Shown here: piece by piece, positions 8,691 through 17,302 of the stretch
How positions within the stretch are numbered: the first letter of the stretch is position 1
Layout of the letters: the number at the start of each line of letters is the position of its first letter
From: a bacterium
GTDB lineage: Bacteria; 4484-113; JAFGCY01
DNA: 64,000 nt
Assembly: GCA_020440605.1 (NCBI GenBank)
Contig: JAGRNT010000006.1
Location: 1 to 64,000, forward strand
Direction of reading: 5' to 3'
Made by a program: the position numbers and the translations under genes
Notes under the pieces: model-generated
The model's database searches: none
What the model was told of the DNA's origin: nothing
What the model saw: only the letters and a program-made list of their open reading frames with translations

Positions 8691-10105
8691 TGTGCTTGCT
8701 CCGCGCCTGGTTGGGAATTGCGCTGGAGTCTTGTATCGGTCTCGGAAGCGATCTGGCCTTCGGCAATGCTGAGATCCGTGGCCGAAGGTTGCCAGCCATC
8801 TGGAAAGGCCATGTCGGTGTAGCTGAACAGTGCGAAGGCATCCCAGTCTGCCTGCAGTGATTGCAGCAGCTCCGCTTCCTCGAAGAGCGAAGCGCCAAAG
8901 CTCAGATTGTAGTCACAGGCCCGGGCATGCCCGCCGCTGAGGTTGGAGTCCAGCCACTGCAGGCCCTCCTCGTAGTACATACGTGCCGGATGGACCGGCC
9001 GGTTCGCGGGGTGGATCGCAGACTTCCAGACATCCCGACGCCGGCGCAGCTCCAGAAGCATGGCCAGTTCCTGTGGATCATCCGTGATGCGCATGATGTG
9101 CATGTCGACCTTGCCGAGATTGACCATGTTGATCAGGCCGTCGAGGACGCTGTCCTGCTGGCCGCGGCCTGGGTCCGGCACAGCCCGGCGCAGGGCATCA
9201 AGGCATTCGGTGTCGCTGGCCAGCCAGGCCAGCTCGGCGATTTCGTCAATCCCGCTGCGCATGTCGGAGTTGGCAGAGCTGAGTCCGGAAGGAAAAGCCG
9301 TGCTCCAGCTAGCGCCGGCAAGAATCAGTTCATTCGGGCCAGCTTCGGTCCTGAAGAGGAGGTTCATCAGGTCCGGGTATTGCTTTTGCTGCGGCTGATC
9401 CGCCTGCAGAACGAGGCGGCGCGCCTGAGGATAATCCCCGCCACTGGCCCAGTAGGAGGCCAGCAGCAGGCAGCTGAAGCTGTCCTGCAGGGGCAGGCTG
9501 TCGCAGCGCTCCAGCATCGGCCGCAGTTCGTCGGGTCTGCGCCAGAGGAACCGGGGGCGGCCCTCGCGCTGGGCGGCAACCTCACCCGCTTCGCTGAGCC
9601 GGCCTTCGATCTCCCCGGTCTTCAGGCTGAGCAGCAGTTCGGCATTGGCAGCCGGGCTGGCCAGCGAGAGCTGCAGCACGGCATCATGTGCAGCATCCGG
9701 ATCTGCGCTCAGGTCCACATGCAGGTCCGCTGGCGGGGGGCCGTCGTAGGGCTGGAACAGGTAGCGGGCTTCCCAGAAGCGTGGGTCGGAATGTAGCTCC
9801 TGCGGTGCATTGCCAAAGCGCAGGGCGAAGTCCCCTTCCAGGTAGCCATCCATGTGCAGCCTGGCATCCTCGATCAAGGGATCACCGGCCAGCCTGGCGG
9901 CACTGCTCTCGAGGAGCTGCGTGCCATACCAGTCCATGAACGCGTCGCCGGTTGCCATTTCATAGGGACGCAGCAGGAAACTCAGAAGGATGCAGCAGAG
10001 GCAGAGCAGGAGCGGCAGGCCGATCAGCAGCAGGTCCAGCAGGCGGTCGAGGCGTTGCCAGCGCGGCTGACGTTTGTCGGCATTTGGTCCCGGCTCCGGT
10101 GTCAT
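8687..10105 (-). CDS. Single-pass membrane protein with large extracytoplasmic domain (472 aa)
   Basis: ATG at 10105. After a charged cytoplasmic tail (about 20 residues) comes the shared anchor signature RWQRLDRLLDLLLIGLPLLL and one membrane helix to about residue 45, then about 420 residues expected outside the cytoplasm. The outer part is rich in helices, Leu, Ala and Trp and reads like an irregular TPR/Sel1-type solenoid, but no clean repeat is visible. It is a paralog of 10132-11577 and of the C-terminal half of 13025-15637. It overlaps the downstream permease-like gene by four bases and follows its paralog by 26 bases. No enzymatic motif is seen; a scaffold or sensor role in a membrane complex is inferred from repeated pairing with the polytopic module. 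Confidence 0.85.
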   Translation of the reverse strand: MTPEPGPNADKRQPRWQRLDRLLDLLLIGLPLLLCLCCILLSFLLRPYEMATGDAFMDWYGTQLLESSAARLAGDPLIEDARLHMDGYLEGDFALRFGNAPQELHSDPRFWEARYLFQPYDGPPPADLHVDLSADPDAAHDAVLQLSLASPAANAELLLSLKTGEIEGRLSEAGEVAAQREGRPRFLWRRPDELRPMLERCDSLPLQDSFSCLLLASYWASGGDYPQARRLVLQADQPQQKQYPDLMNLLFRTEAGPNELILAGASWSTAFPSGLSSANSDMRSGIDEIAELAWLASDTECLDALRRAVPDPGRGQQDSVLDGLINMVNLGKVDMHIMRITDDPQELAMLLELRRRRDVWKSAIHPANRPVHPARMYYEEGLQWLDSNLSGGHARACDYNLSFGASLFEEAELLQSLQADWDAFALFSYTDMAFPDGWQPSATDLSIAEGQIASETDTRLQRNSQPGAEQAQ

Positions 10106-10131
10106 GGTTGGCTGCTGCTCCAGATTGCCAC

Positions 10132-11577
10132 TTACTGCTCCGCCACCGGCTCAGGCTGCAGAAATTCGGCTTCATGTCCGGTGAGGTTGAGACTGGTCCA
10201 GTCGAGCTCCTGCAGTTCCTTAAGATCCTCAAGTCCGGAGGGGCCCAGTGCAGCCAGCTGCTGCGTTCTGCTGTTCTGGGAAATGTAGTAGTACTGCCAG
10301 AGGGGGTTGGGGCCATAGAGTCCGAGCCGCTGGCCGCTCAGCTTGAACTCCAGGCTGTCATAGGCCATTTCGAGAAAGTTCTGGCTGAATCCAGGCTGAT
10401 TGAGGAAGGCATTTCGCGACAGGGCTGTGCAGTCCAGCTGGGCCCGGCGGAAATCCGCGTTGGCGGGATCATGCAGCACCGCGGGCGGAATGGCATCCAG
10501 CATCTGCTTGCAACAGAGCAGGTTGGACTGTGGATAGTTCGCGCCGCCCAGTTTCCAGTTGAAGCTGTGGATTTCCTGCAGGATGTCGGTGCGGCCCTGT
10601 GACAACAGATCGGTGGTCATCTCGCCGTAGGTCCGGGGCAGAACCCGGACTGACTGGGTGATGTTGCCGATGCCCATGAACTGCAGCGCAGCCTGGCTGT
10701 ACTCGTCCAGCTGTTCCGTATCCCTGATGCCGAGAATTGTCAACTGATCCACTGTGCCGGTTTCGGCAGGCAGTCCGGAATGCTCCCTCAGCATTGCTGC
10801 AGCGGCTTCATACTCCGCGTTGTTGACCAGCTGCGCGAATCGTGTCGTCAGCTGGCTGGCGCTCTGCAGCGGCATGGCGTCGGCGCGTTGCAGCAGGCCC
10901 TGAATCTGCTCAAAGCGTTCCTGCTCCAGCCCAGAGTCCTGCCAATTGCCCAGCGGATTGAACCAGGCGTAGTTCTGCTGCAGCCAGTACTGCTGCTTGT
11001 CGCTGATCTGCCGGGGGCTGATGTTGAAGATGCTGTATGCCAGCAGCTCCAGCCCGTTGCGGTCCAGCCGGCCGAGCTGGTCCTGCTCCTCGAGGAAGGC
11101 AACACGGGCATGTGTGGGTTGTGCAGAGCTGTAATCGTCAGAGATGCAGCTTGCCGCAAGCCAGACCAGGCGTGGATCCTCCGGATGCTCAGCCAGTGCT
11201 GCCTGGACCGCCGCCTGCATTTCCAGATCTAGCAGGATGCTGCCGCGCATGTAGGCATCGCTGGTCCGGGCATGACTCCAGTCCGAACTGTTGAGCCAGC
11301 CTGCTGCTTGGGCGGGATGCAGCACACCCTGCCAGTTGACCCGGTGCTGGGACTGCTGGGCTTCATTCAGCAGCCAGGCGCTGAGTTCATCGTCGCTGCT
11401 GGCCTGCGGGACCGGGCTGGCCATGGCTGTCAGCATCACGCAGATTGCCAGTAGTAAAGGCAGACCCAATAGCAACAGATCGAGACCGCGATCCAATCTG
11501 CGCCAGCGTGGCGCTTCGTTCGCTCCATTCCCGCGAACACCTGTTTCATTGACAATTGCGCTATGTGTCCTATTCAT
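10132..11577 (-). CDS. Single-pass membrane protein with large extracytoplasmic domain (481 aa)
   Basis: I start at the ATG at 11577, which overlaps the TAG stop of the upstream permease-like gene by eight bases and has GGAGG ten bases upstream; a TTG at 11601 is an alternative. The anchor RWRRLDRGLDLLLLGLPLLL closely matches the 10105 gene and the fused gene. The long outer domain contains GLYGPNPLW and ends LQELDWTSLNL, both recognisable in the fused 13025-15637 protein (ALYGPSPS, SLDWTALD). It forms a pair with the permease-like gene 11570-12898. The outer domain looks helical and TPR-like, without catalytic residues that I can identify. Confidence 0.85.
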   Translation of the reverse strand: MNRTHSAIVNETGVRGNGANEAPRWRRLDRGLDLLLLGLPLLLAICVMLTAMASPVPQASSDDELSAWLLNEAQQSQHRVNWQGVLHPAQAAGWLNSSDWSHARTSDAYMRGSILLDLEMQAAVQAALAEHPEDPRLVWLAASCISDDYSSAQPTHARVAFLEEQDQLGRLDRNGLELLAYSIFNISPRQISDKQQYWLQQNYAWFNPLGNWQDSGLEQERFEQIQGLLQRADAMPLQSASQLTTRFAQLVNNAEYEAAAAMLREHSGLPAETGTVDQLTILGIRDTEQLDEYSQAALQFMGIGNITQSVRVLPRTYGEMTTDLLSQGRTDILQEIHSFNWKLGGANYPQSNLLCCKQMLDAIPPAVLHDPANADFRRAQLDCTALSRNAFLNQPGFSQNFLEMAYDSLEFKLSGQRLGLYGPNPLWQYYYISQNSRTQQLAALGPSGLEDLKELQELDWTSLNLTGHEAEFLQPEPVAEQ

Positions 11578-12898
11578 GCTGGCCGAGCCTCCGCTTGTCA
11601 AGCATCACACGCGCGAAGTGCAGCGCTCCCACCGCACAGAGCAACTGCAGCAGCAGGTAGCCCAGCGGCAGGCTGAATGCATAGGTGTGCCGCCAGGCCT
11701 GCTCGCTGGCGGTCAGCCCGTTGTCAAGGTGCAGCGCATCAAGCAGCATGCGCTGGTAGAGCAGGCCGGTCAGGGGGTTGGCACTGAACAGCTGCAGGCT
11801 CTGCCGGCCGATCTGCAGACCCGTTTCGGCAACATAGGGTCCATCCAGCCAGATGTCGAGGTCGGAGAGCAGGCAGAAGCCGTAAAGCAGAGTCAGGGCG
11901 AAACCGATCCAGAGCAGGAAACCGCCGGCGAGGATGCGCCGGAACAGATGGCTGTAGCCCGCCAGCAGCACCGGCGGAATCATCAGCAGGATCGGGAGGA
12001 TTGCCAGCAGCGCGACGGCCCAGCCCTGGTTGACCTGGCTGCCGAAGTCGAAGAAATCCGTGCTGGCAAGCTGCATGCCGAGCAGGATGAACTGCAGGCT
12101 GACCACGCCCAGGGCGGCCCAGCTCTGCAGTGTGGCGGTACCGCGCAGCAGGCCGGCGCCGATCATGATGCCGCTGAGCAGCACGATCCCGAGTGTGCTG
12201 GAAAGGATTGCCAGCAGCGGCACCCAGAGCAGGTTCTGCAGGCTCTGCAGCAGGCCAGGTGTGTTGTCAAGCAACAGGCTGAAGGGCAGGAGCTGCTGCT
12301 GCAGGCCGAGCAGGAAGGCCAGCGGGATCGTGACGGGCAGCAGGCGCTGGAGGTTGTAAGCGATCTGGGCGCTGATGACATGCGCGCTGCTGAGTTCGGT
12401 GATCAGCAGGCTGTCATCGAGACGCAGGCGCTGCTCCCCGTTGCCGGTTTCCAGCAGTGCCACGGAATCGCGGATCACATGGAACAGGCGGGCAATGAAC
12501 TGGATGCCGAGGAAGATCACGGCCAGCCAGATGATGCCGTTGGCAGCGGTCCAGAACGCTGCGGCAGCGGGAGCCGGATGCACGAAGCCGGACTGGCGCG
12601 CTGCAAAGAGGGCCAGCAGCTGGCGCACGAGGATCACGCAGAGCAGGATGCTGCACAGGGCGGTACCGGCCAGCAGGCCGGGGCTGGCCAGCCAGCGGCT
12701 GCGGGACAGGGCCCTGCGCCTGTCCAGCTGGATCCAGAGCCTCAGCAGGGGATTGTCCCGGATGCCGAGCAGGGCCGTGAGCCAGCCGCCTGCTTTCCCA
12801 CCTTCCTGCCACAGTGCAGAGGGGAATATTACTGGCGCAGTAGCCGGCCGGATAGCTCCGTCCAGCTTCGCCTCAGGATCATGTTGTCCAACCGCCAT
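11570..12898 (-). CDS. Polytopic membrane protein, ABC-2-permease-like module (442 aa)
   Basis: The frame extends upstream to 12979, but the ATG at 12898 follows GGGAG at good spacing and gives an N terminus like its paralogs. The signature NPLLRLWIQLDRRRALSRSR, then SPGLLAGTALC and LVRQLL, aligns with the three other polytopic modules of this operon, as does LDDSLLITELSSAHVIS before LQRLLPV. About ten hydrophobic segments are visible. The end carries LHFARVMLDKRR, matched by LHFARRMLAIHRR in the 15634-16815 protein. It overlaps the single-pass gene that follows by eight bases, so the two are probably made together. ABC-2-permease ancestry is a hypothesis; transport is not shown. Confidence 0.85.
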   Translation of the reverse strand: MAVGQHDPEAKLDGAIRPATAPVIFPSALWQEGGKAGGWLTALLGIRDNPLLRLWIQLDRRRALSRSRWLASPGLLAGTALCSILLCVILVRQLLALFAARQSGFVHPAPAAAAFWTAANGIIWLAVIFLGIQFIARLFHVIRDSVALLETGNGEQRLRLDDSLLITELSSAHVISAQIAYNLQRLLPVTIPLAFLLGLQQQLLPFSLLLDNTPGLLQSLQNLLWVPLLAILSSTLGIVLLSGIMIGAGLLRGTATLQSWAALGVVSLQFILLGMQLASTDFFDFGSQVNQGWAVALLAILPILLMIPPVLLAGYSHLFRRILAGGFLLWIGFALTLLYGFCLLSDLDIWLDGPYVAETGLQIGRQSLQLFSANPLTGLLYQRMLLDALHLDNGLTASEQAWRHTYAFSLPLGYLLLQLLCAVGALHFARVMLDKRRLGQHE

Positions 12899-12976
12899 AC
12901 TGCTCCCACCCGGATACGATGGATCAAGCCATCTCCGGTACTCTGCCCTGATCATAGCCGAGGCTGGAAATGCATT

Positions 12977-13012
12977 CAATCCCGCCCGCAGGCGGGCAAG
13001 TCAAGGGGATTG
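12977..13012. repeat. Palindromic hairpin between operon genes
   Basis: In the 126-base gap between the fused gene and the next membrane gene, CAATCCC (12977-12983) can pair with GGGATTG (13006-13012), and inside it CCCGCC/GGCGGG forms a 6-bp stem at 12981-12996. The core TCAATCCCGCC recurs in the palindrome cluster at 42256-42400, so this may be one copy of a dispersed REP-like element. There is no T run on either side, so a Rho-independent terminator is unlikely. Confidence 0.45.
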
Positions 13013-13024
13013 CGACACTCCTGT

Positions 13025-15637
13025 TTACTCAGCGGAATCTGTCGAGTCCGCTGCCGGTGAGCAATCCAGTGCAGTCCAGTCAAGCGAGATGATGGATTCA
13101 TATTCCCTTTGCTCAGCCTGCGACATCGCTTCCAGTACGAGCTTCTCATCATTCAGTCCCAGGAAATATGTATACATCGCAACGGAATCCGGATGAGGGC
13201 GGGTAAATGCCAGATGTCCTTCCAGCATCTGTAATCCCACCATGTGATGGTTCCCATAGATGATTGAGGGACTGGGACCATACAGTGCGCCGGAATACTG
13301 CAGGTTGTTGGCGGCAGACTTGGCATCCTTGAATGCACGGTTACCTTCAATGCCAATGTAGTTTGCCGGAATCCCCTGCAGCATGGCTCGGTGGATCTCG
13401 TTGGCATCATATGGCCCAAGCAGCTTGCTGAAGCGGAGGATGTAGTCATGCAGCAATTGCAGGTCGTCTGTACGGCCTTCCTTGCAAAGCTGGCGACTGG
13501 CAGAAAAGATGTCTGAGAAAATGTAATCACTCCTGCTCTGCATCCGATTGAACCCTGGCCAGTAAAGACAGAATCGGCTATATGGATCAAGCTTCTGTGG
13601 TTCGTCCATCGCAAGCGCGGCGAGCAGATTGAGCCGCGTGTCTGCCAGCTGGACTTTTCTGCTGCCACGAATCACTTGCATTGCACCATTCAGGTCGTCA
13701 TTTGCCAGGCGTCGACAGACCTCCAGATGGTAGGGAAATGCATTGTCTGCGAGAGAATCGTCAATAGAGGCATAAAGCTGTTGCAGTGCCTGGTAGTCAT
13801 CCTCTGGCATCCAGTCGCGGCTGTAGAATGCGGATTCCGGGTCTGTTGAAAAGGCCGGTCGCGTATTCATGTACGCCGGTGCGAAATCCTCCCAGCCAAG
13901 ATTCTGCAATCTGATCTGGGCAATGATGGCAATCGCCTGAGGGTCATGCTGCAGGCATGGATACCGCTCATACAGCTTGATCCATTCTTCAGTCAGCTGG
14001 GGATAAGCCACGGAGTGACTGGTTTCATAGGCTATGAAGCACAGGCGAGCCAGCCTGGGATCAACTTCGCCGGGATTGCCGGTTTCGAGCCGGACGGCAG
14101 CATCCTGCATCAGGTAGTTGATTGACTGGTCGATCAGGTCGTCAGTGTAGCTATAACCCTGTCCAAGGACCTCAGACATTCCCAGGCTCATCGTGCTGTT
14201 GCGCAGGCCGCTGGTCCAGGCCGCCTGCGATTGTCCGCGCTGGAAACAGTCCAGGAACCATTGCTCGAAGGGATCTTCTGACTCCAGCAATGGGGGACGA
14301 ATCAATCTGGCGGAGATCATCGTTGCCATAGTCAGCAGCAGTGGGATACCGACGAGCAGGAAAGTGAACACTGCATCTGCTCGCTGGGCTATTTTCGATT
14401 GCTTCCGTGTCTTGCTTTCAGTGCTGCGGGGGGATTCATTGGCGGACTCCTGTCGCGCGCGGCGCTCAGCAAGGCAGCTGGAAGCAACATGGGAGGACAC
14501 ACGCAGTAGCAGAAGCTGCATGCCGACCAGGAAGCTGAGCATCATCCCCGGGAACACTGCGTCCGAGCTGCCATATGACTTGCCAACCAGGCCCATGAAT
14601 TCGAGCGTGTCCGGCAGAACAGGCAGGACCGAGATTGCCTGGAGGTTCACGCAGGCCTGGAAGATGCAGAGGCCAGACTCGAAGTTCTGGTCGCTGAAGC
14701 TCAACATGAACATCCTGTCACCAAGCAGGCCCGCCAGGGCAATGCCGGCGAGTGGGATCATGCCCAGCCCGCTGGCGAAAATCCGAAGCAAGCCTGCGGA
14801 TCTGGAAGCGAAACTGGCGACGAGCACCAGCAGCAGGCCGGGCAACAGGCCCGCAATGGCTGGAAGCATGACCAGGCAGTCGTCTATGCCAATGGAATTG
14901 TCAGTTGCGAAATAGTAGAGAGTCGCCGCCACGCCGAACTGGCAGACTGACATCCCGGCGGCACCAATCAGCAACAGGCGGCTTGCTGCAGCCGCATTGC
15001 CGGCTGCGATTGCGAAGTTGCCGAGGATCAACAGGGCCACTGCCGCCAGCAGGCTTGACCACAGCGGATGAAGCACGAGCTGGACTGCCAGTCCGATTGC
15101 ATCCGGGGCTTCGACGGCGGCGTGGCCATATGCGCAAACAACCCGGTGCAGGCCCAGCAACAGGGACAGCAGGATGATCCATGGATACAGCAGGCGGAAG
15201 TTGCTGATGTGCTGGGCGGAGATCAGGTGCCGGTCATCCAGCATGCTCACCGCCATCAGGTTGTCAAGCCGTGCACGCCTGTCACCGCTTCCGTCCAGCA
15301 GGCTGCCACTGTCTGCCAGCACTCTGTACAGTCTTGCACAGCAGATGAAGATGACTACAAGGACAAGGTACTTGATGCTGGCATTGATTGCCAGCCAGAA
15401 TACTGCGGATGCCATCAGCGGGTTCATGCCTTCCATGCCCGCTGCATGCGCCAGCAGGCCGAGCTGCCGGACAAGCATCCAATAAAGCAGCATTGCCAAT
15501 GGAACAGTCAGCAGCAGCAGTCCCGGGCTGGATAGCCAGAATCCACGGGTGCTGCGGCGCTGCTCCTGCAGCTGCCAGAGATCGAGCAGCGGGCTGTGCC
15601 TGGCTTCCCGGAAGGCGGCGATCCAGCCCTGCTTCAC
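13025..15637 (-). CDS. Fusion of permease-like and single-pass modules (870 aa)
   Basis: The GTG at 15637 overlaps the stop of the upstream gene as GTGA; a longer frame to 15727 would overlap that gene far more and is rejected. Residues 1-400 are the polytopic module: SPLLDLWQLQEQRR, SPGLLLLTVPL, MLVRQLG, LDNLMAVSMLDDRHLIS and about ten membrane segments. A charged linker rich in Arg, Glu and Ser (about residues 405-430) leads to a second part with anchor AQRADAVFTFLLVGIPLLL and a 380-residue outer domain ending SLDWTALD, homologous to the stand-alone single-pass proteins. This natural fusion argues that the paired modules act in one complex. The outer part contains helical stretches consistent with a TPR-like solenoid. 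Exact function unknown. Confidence 0.85.
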   Translation of the reverse strand: MKQGWIAAFREARHSPLLDLWQLQEQRRSTRGFWLSSPGLLLLTVPLAMLLYWMLVRQLGLLAHAAGMEGMNPLMASAVFWLAINASIKYLVLVVIFICCARLYRVLADSGSLLDGSGDRRARLDNLMAVSMLDDRHLISAQHISNFRLLYPWIILLSLLLGLHRVVCAYGHAAVEAPDAIGLAVQLVLHPLWSSLLAAVALLILGNFAIAAGNAAAASRLLLIGAAGMSVCQFGVAATLYYFATDNSIGIDDCLVMLPAIAGLLPGLLLVLVASFASRSAGLLRIFASGLGMIPLAGIALAGLLGDRMFMLSFSDQNFESGLCIFQACVNLQAISVLPVLPDTLEFMGLVGKSYGSSDAVFPGMMLSFLVGMQLLLLRVSSHVASSCLAERRARQESANESPRSTESKTRKQSKIAQRADAVFTFLLVGIPLLLTMATMISARLIRPPLLESEDPFEQWFLDCFQRGQSQAAWTSGLRNSTMSLGMSEVLGQGYSYTDDLIDQSINYLMQDAAVRLETGNPGEVDPRLARLCFIAYETSHSVAYPQLTEEWIKLYERYPCLQHDPQAIAIIAQIRLQNLGWEDFAPAYMNTRPAFSTDPESAFYSRDWMPEDDYQALQQLYASIDDSLADNAFPYHLEVCRRLANDDLNGAMQVIRGSRKVQLADTRLNLLAALAMDEPQKLDPYSRFCLYWPGFNRMQSRSDYIFSDIFSASRQLCKEGRTDDLQLLHDYILRFSKLLGPYDANEIHRAMLQGIPANYIGIEGNRAFKDAKSAANNLQYSGALYGPSPSIIYGNHHMVGLQMLEGHLAFTRPHPDSVAMYTYFLGLNDEKLVLEAMSQAEQREYESIISLDWTALDCSPAADSTDSAE

Positions 15638-16815
15638 GCAGCACCCCGGCGGTGGATGGCGAGCATGCGCCTGGCGAAGTGCAGGAAGGTGGCCAGGTAG
15701 GCGAACTGCAGCAGGATGCTCAGGCACATTATCTGGACTGGTTCAATCCTGGCTATGCTTTCCAGTCTGATCAGCTGCGTGACATACAACACATCCAGGT
15801 TCTGCACGGAAAGGGGCATGCCGGCACGGGCCAGCAGGCGTAATACCAGAAGCGCGCTGTAGGTGTTGGGGTCCAGCAGGACCAGGGCCGCGCCGTACAG
15901 CCAGAGCGGCAGGCCGCAGAGCACGGGCCAGCAGGCCAGCAGGATTCGTCTGAGCAACCCGGAGCTGACGGCGAGGCGCAGCAGTTGCCAGATCAGCAGG
16001 AACTGCATGATCAGCAGTCCCAACTGGGTGCGGCAGAGCAGGTCGTGATAGGCTCTCCAACGCGGATCGTCATTGCCAATCTGCCAGACATAGTAGCTCT
16101 GGTCCATCATCCATTCATTGTCAACCGTGATGAACCAGCCGGCGGTGGCCAGTACCAGCATGCAGATCACGGCGGCGGTGCCCGTGGCTGGCGCGAACTG
16201 CCAGGCATGGGCCTGGCCGAGACCGAACTGCAGCAGGATCAGGCCTGTCATCGTCACAACTGACAATGCGGAAATGAGCAGCCATTGAGAAATCCAGTGC
16301 CCGTGCGGATCATGCCCGTAGAAGAAGTAATCCGTGCGGAAGAGTGTGGTGTAGGCGGCACTCAGCAGCAGGCAGGGCAGCACGAGCCGCGGCAGACTGA
16401 CCCAGAGCAGGGCCAGCAGGAAATCACGATCCGAAAGGCTGCTGGCAGCGAGGGCCTCGTCGATGACCGGGTAGGTGGACTGGGTCCGGCTGCGCAACAG
16501 GCTGCCGGCAAAGCTGAGCGAGGAAGCCAGTTCGAACAGCAGCCAGATGAATGACAGTGCCAGTGCTGCAAGTATGAATTCATCCACGAACAGATCTTCA
16601 GCCCAGATCTCGATCAGGTAGAGGGGCAGGGAAAGCAGCGACAGGATCTGGAAGAAGAGCACGGTGGCGCTGTGTAAGCGGAAGAGCGGGCGGGATTTCC
16701 GGCGCTGGCGCAGGGACAGGTTCCAGATGGCGGGCAGAGGATTGTCACGCAGGAACCAGGGCAGCAGGTTCAGCCATGCTCCCCGCATGCCCGTCTGCTC
16801 GTGCAATCCATCCAT
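15634..16815 (-). CDS. Polytopic membrane protein, ABC-2-permease-like module (393 aa)
   Basis: First gene of the minus-strand membrane operon. ATG at 16815 follows GGGAG by six bases. It has the N-terminal signature NPLPAIWNLSLRQRRKSR and the block IDEALAASSLSDRDFLLAL before a membrane helix, as in its three paralogs, and ends LHFARRMLAIHRRG. It is the most divergent of the four: its first membrane helix lacks the SPG motif. About ten hydrophobic segments are visible. It couples by a GTGA overlap to the fused gene. The block around LSDRDF resembles the coupling-helix region of ABC-2 permeases, but no nucleotide-binding subunit is encoded nearby. Confidence 0.85.
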   Translation of the reverse strand: MDGLHEQTGMRGAWLNLLPWFLRDNPLPAIWNLSLRQRRKSRPLFRLHSATVLFFQILSLLSLPLYLIEIWAEDLFVDEFILAALALSFIWLLFELASSLSFAGSLLRSRTQSTYPVIDEALAASSLSDRDFLLALLWVSLPRLVLPCLLLSAAYTTLFRTDYFFYGHDPHGHWISQWLLISALSVVTMTGLILLQFGLGQAHAWQFAPATGTAAVICMLVLATAGWFITVDNEWMMDQSYYVWQIGNDDPRWRAYHDLLCRTQLGLLIMQFLLIWQLLRLAVSSGLLRRILLACWPVLCGLPLWLYGAALVLLDPNTYSALLVLRLLARAGMPLSVQNLDVLYVTQLIRLESIARIEPVQIMCLSILLQFAYLATFLHFARRMLAIHRRGAA

Positions 16816-16918
16816 CAGCTGCTCCCATCCTTTTCAGCGACTGTCCGATTACCTGATGCAATTGTTGGGCAAATCGTTACTGAGTGCAAGTCCCGCCGGG
16901 GGGTGGCAGGATCTCGGT

Positions 16919-16931
16919 TATCATCCTAGCC
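16919..16931 (+). promoter_or_regulatory. Candidate leaderless promoter (-10 element)
   Basis: TATCAT at 16919-16924 is followed by seven bases and then the GTG at 16932, so transcription would begin at or one base before the start codon. This fits the pattern seen at six other genes here. No convincing -35 element is visible. Confidence 0.4.
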
Positions 16932-17279
16932 GTGCAGATCGTCTACATCGAACCGCATTACTACGCCGTGGACCGGGGCACCGGGGTGGCGATGATCCGT
17001 GCCGAGGACAAACCCGAGCGCGGCGTGCTCGTGAACTTCATGCGCGGCAGCACGGCACAGAAGCCGGGCACCGTGGTGCCGATCTGCTGGGAGATGATCC
17101 ACGACTACTGCCGCGGGCTGGGGGAGATCCCGACGCTGTTCCAGTGGCCGCAGTTCCGCGAATGGCTGGAACAGTGGCCGCATGAGGAGTCGGAGTTCAA
17201 ACGGATGTGGCGGCGGCTGTTCGGGATGCCTGACAACGACCTCGCGGATGCCGCACTGGTGGTCTGGGAGGAACACTAG
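16932..17279 (+). CDS. Hypothetical protein between the divergent arms (115 aa)
   Basis: I choose the GTG at 16932 because a -10-like TATCAT sits just upstream; a GTG at 16884 would add sixteen residues of poor quality. The product starts VQIVYIEPHYYAVDRGTG and is a soluble acidic protein, rich in Trp near its C terminus (FQWPQFREWLEQWPHEE), with no signal peptide or membrane segment. I recognise no family. It lies alone between the two divergent arms of the membrane/propeller locus, 24 bases before the first propeller gene, so it may be the first gene of that operon and a cytoplasmic component or regulator; this is inference from position only. Confidence 0.65.
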   Translation: MQIVYIEPHYYAVDRGTGVAMIRAEDKPERGVLVNFMRGSTAQKPGTVVPICWEMIHDYCRGLGEIPTLFQWPQFREWLEQWPHEESEFKRMWRRLFGMPDNDLADAALVVWEEH

Positions 17280-17302
17280 CCGCTGCGCTATGCTGGTGGA
17301 AG

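Noticed and set aside
7491..16815. Firm annotation of the polytopic proteins as ABC-2 permeases
   Set aside because: Only pattern resemblance, and no ATP-binding subunit nearby; kept as a hypothesis rather than a name.
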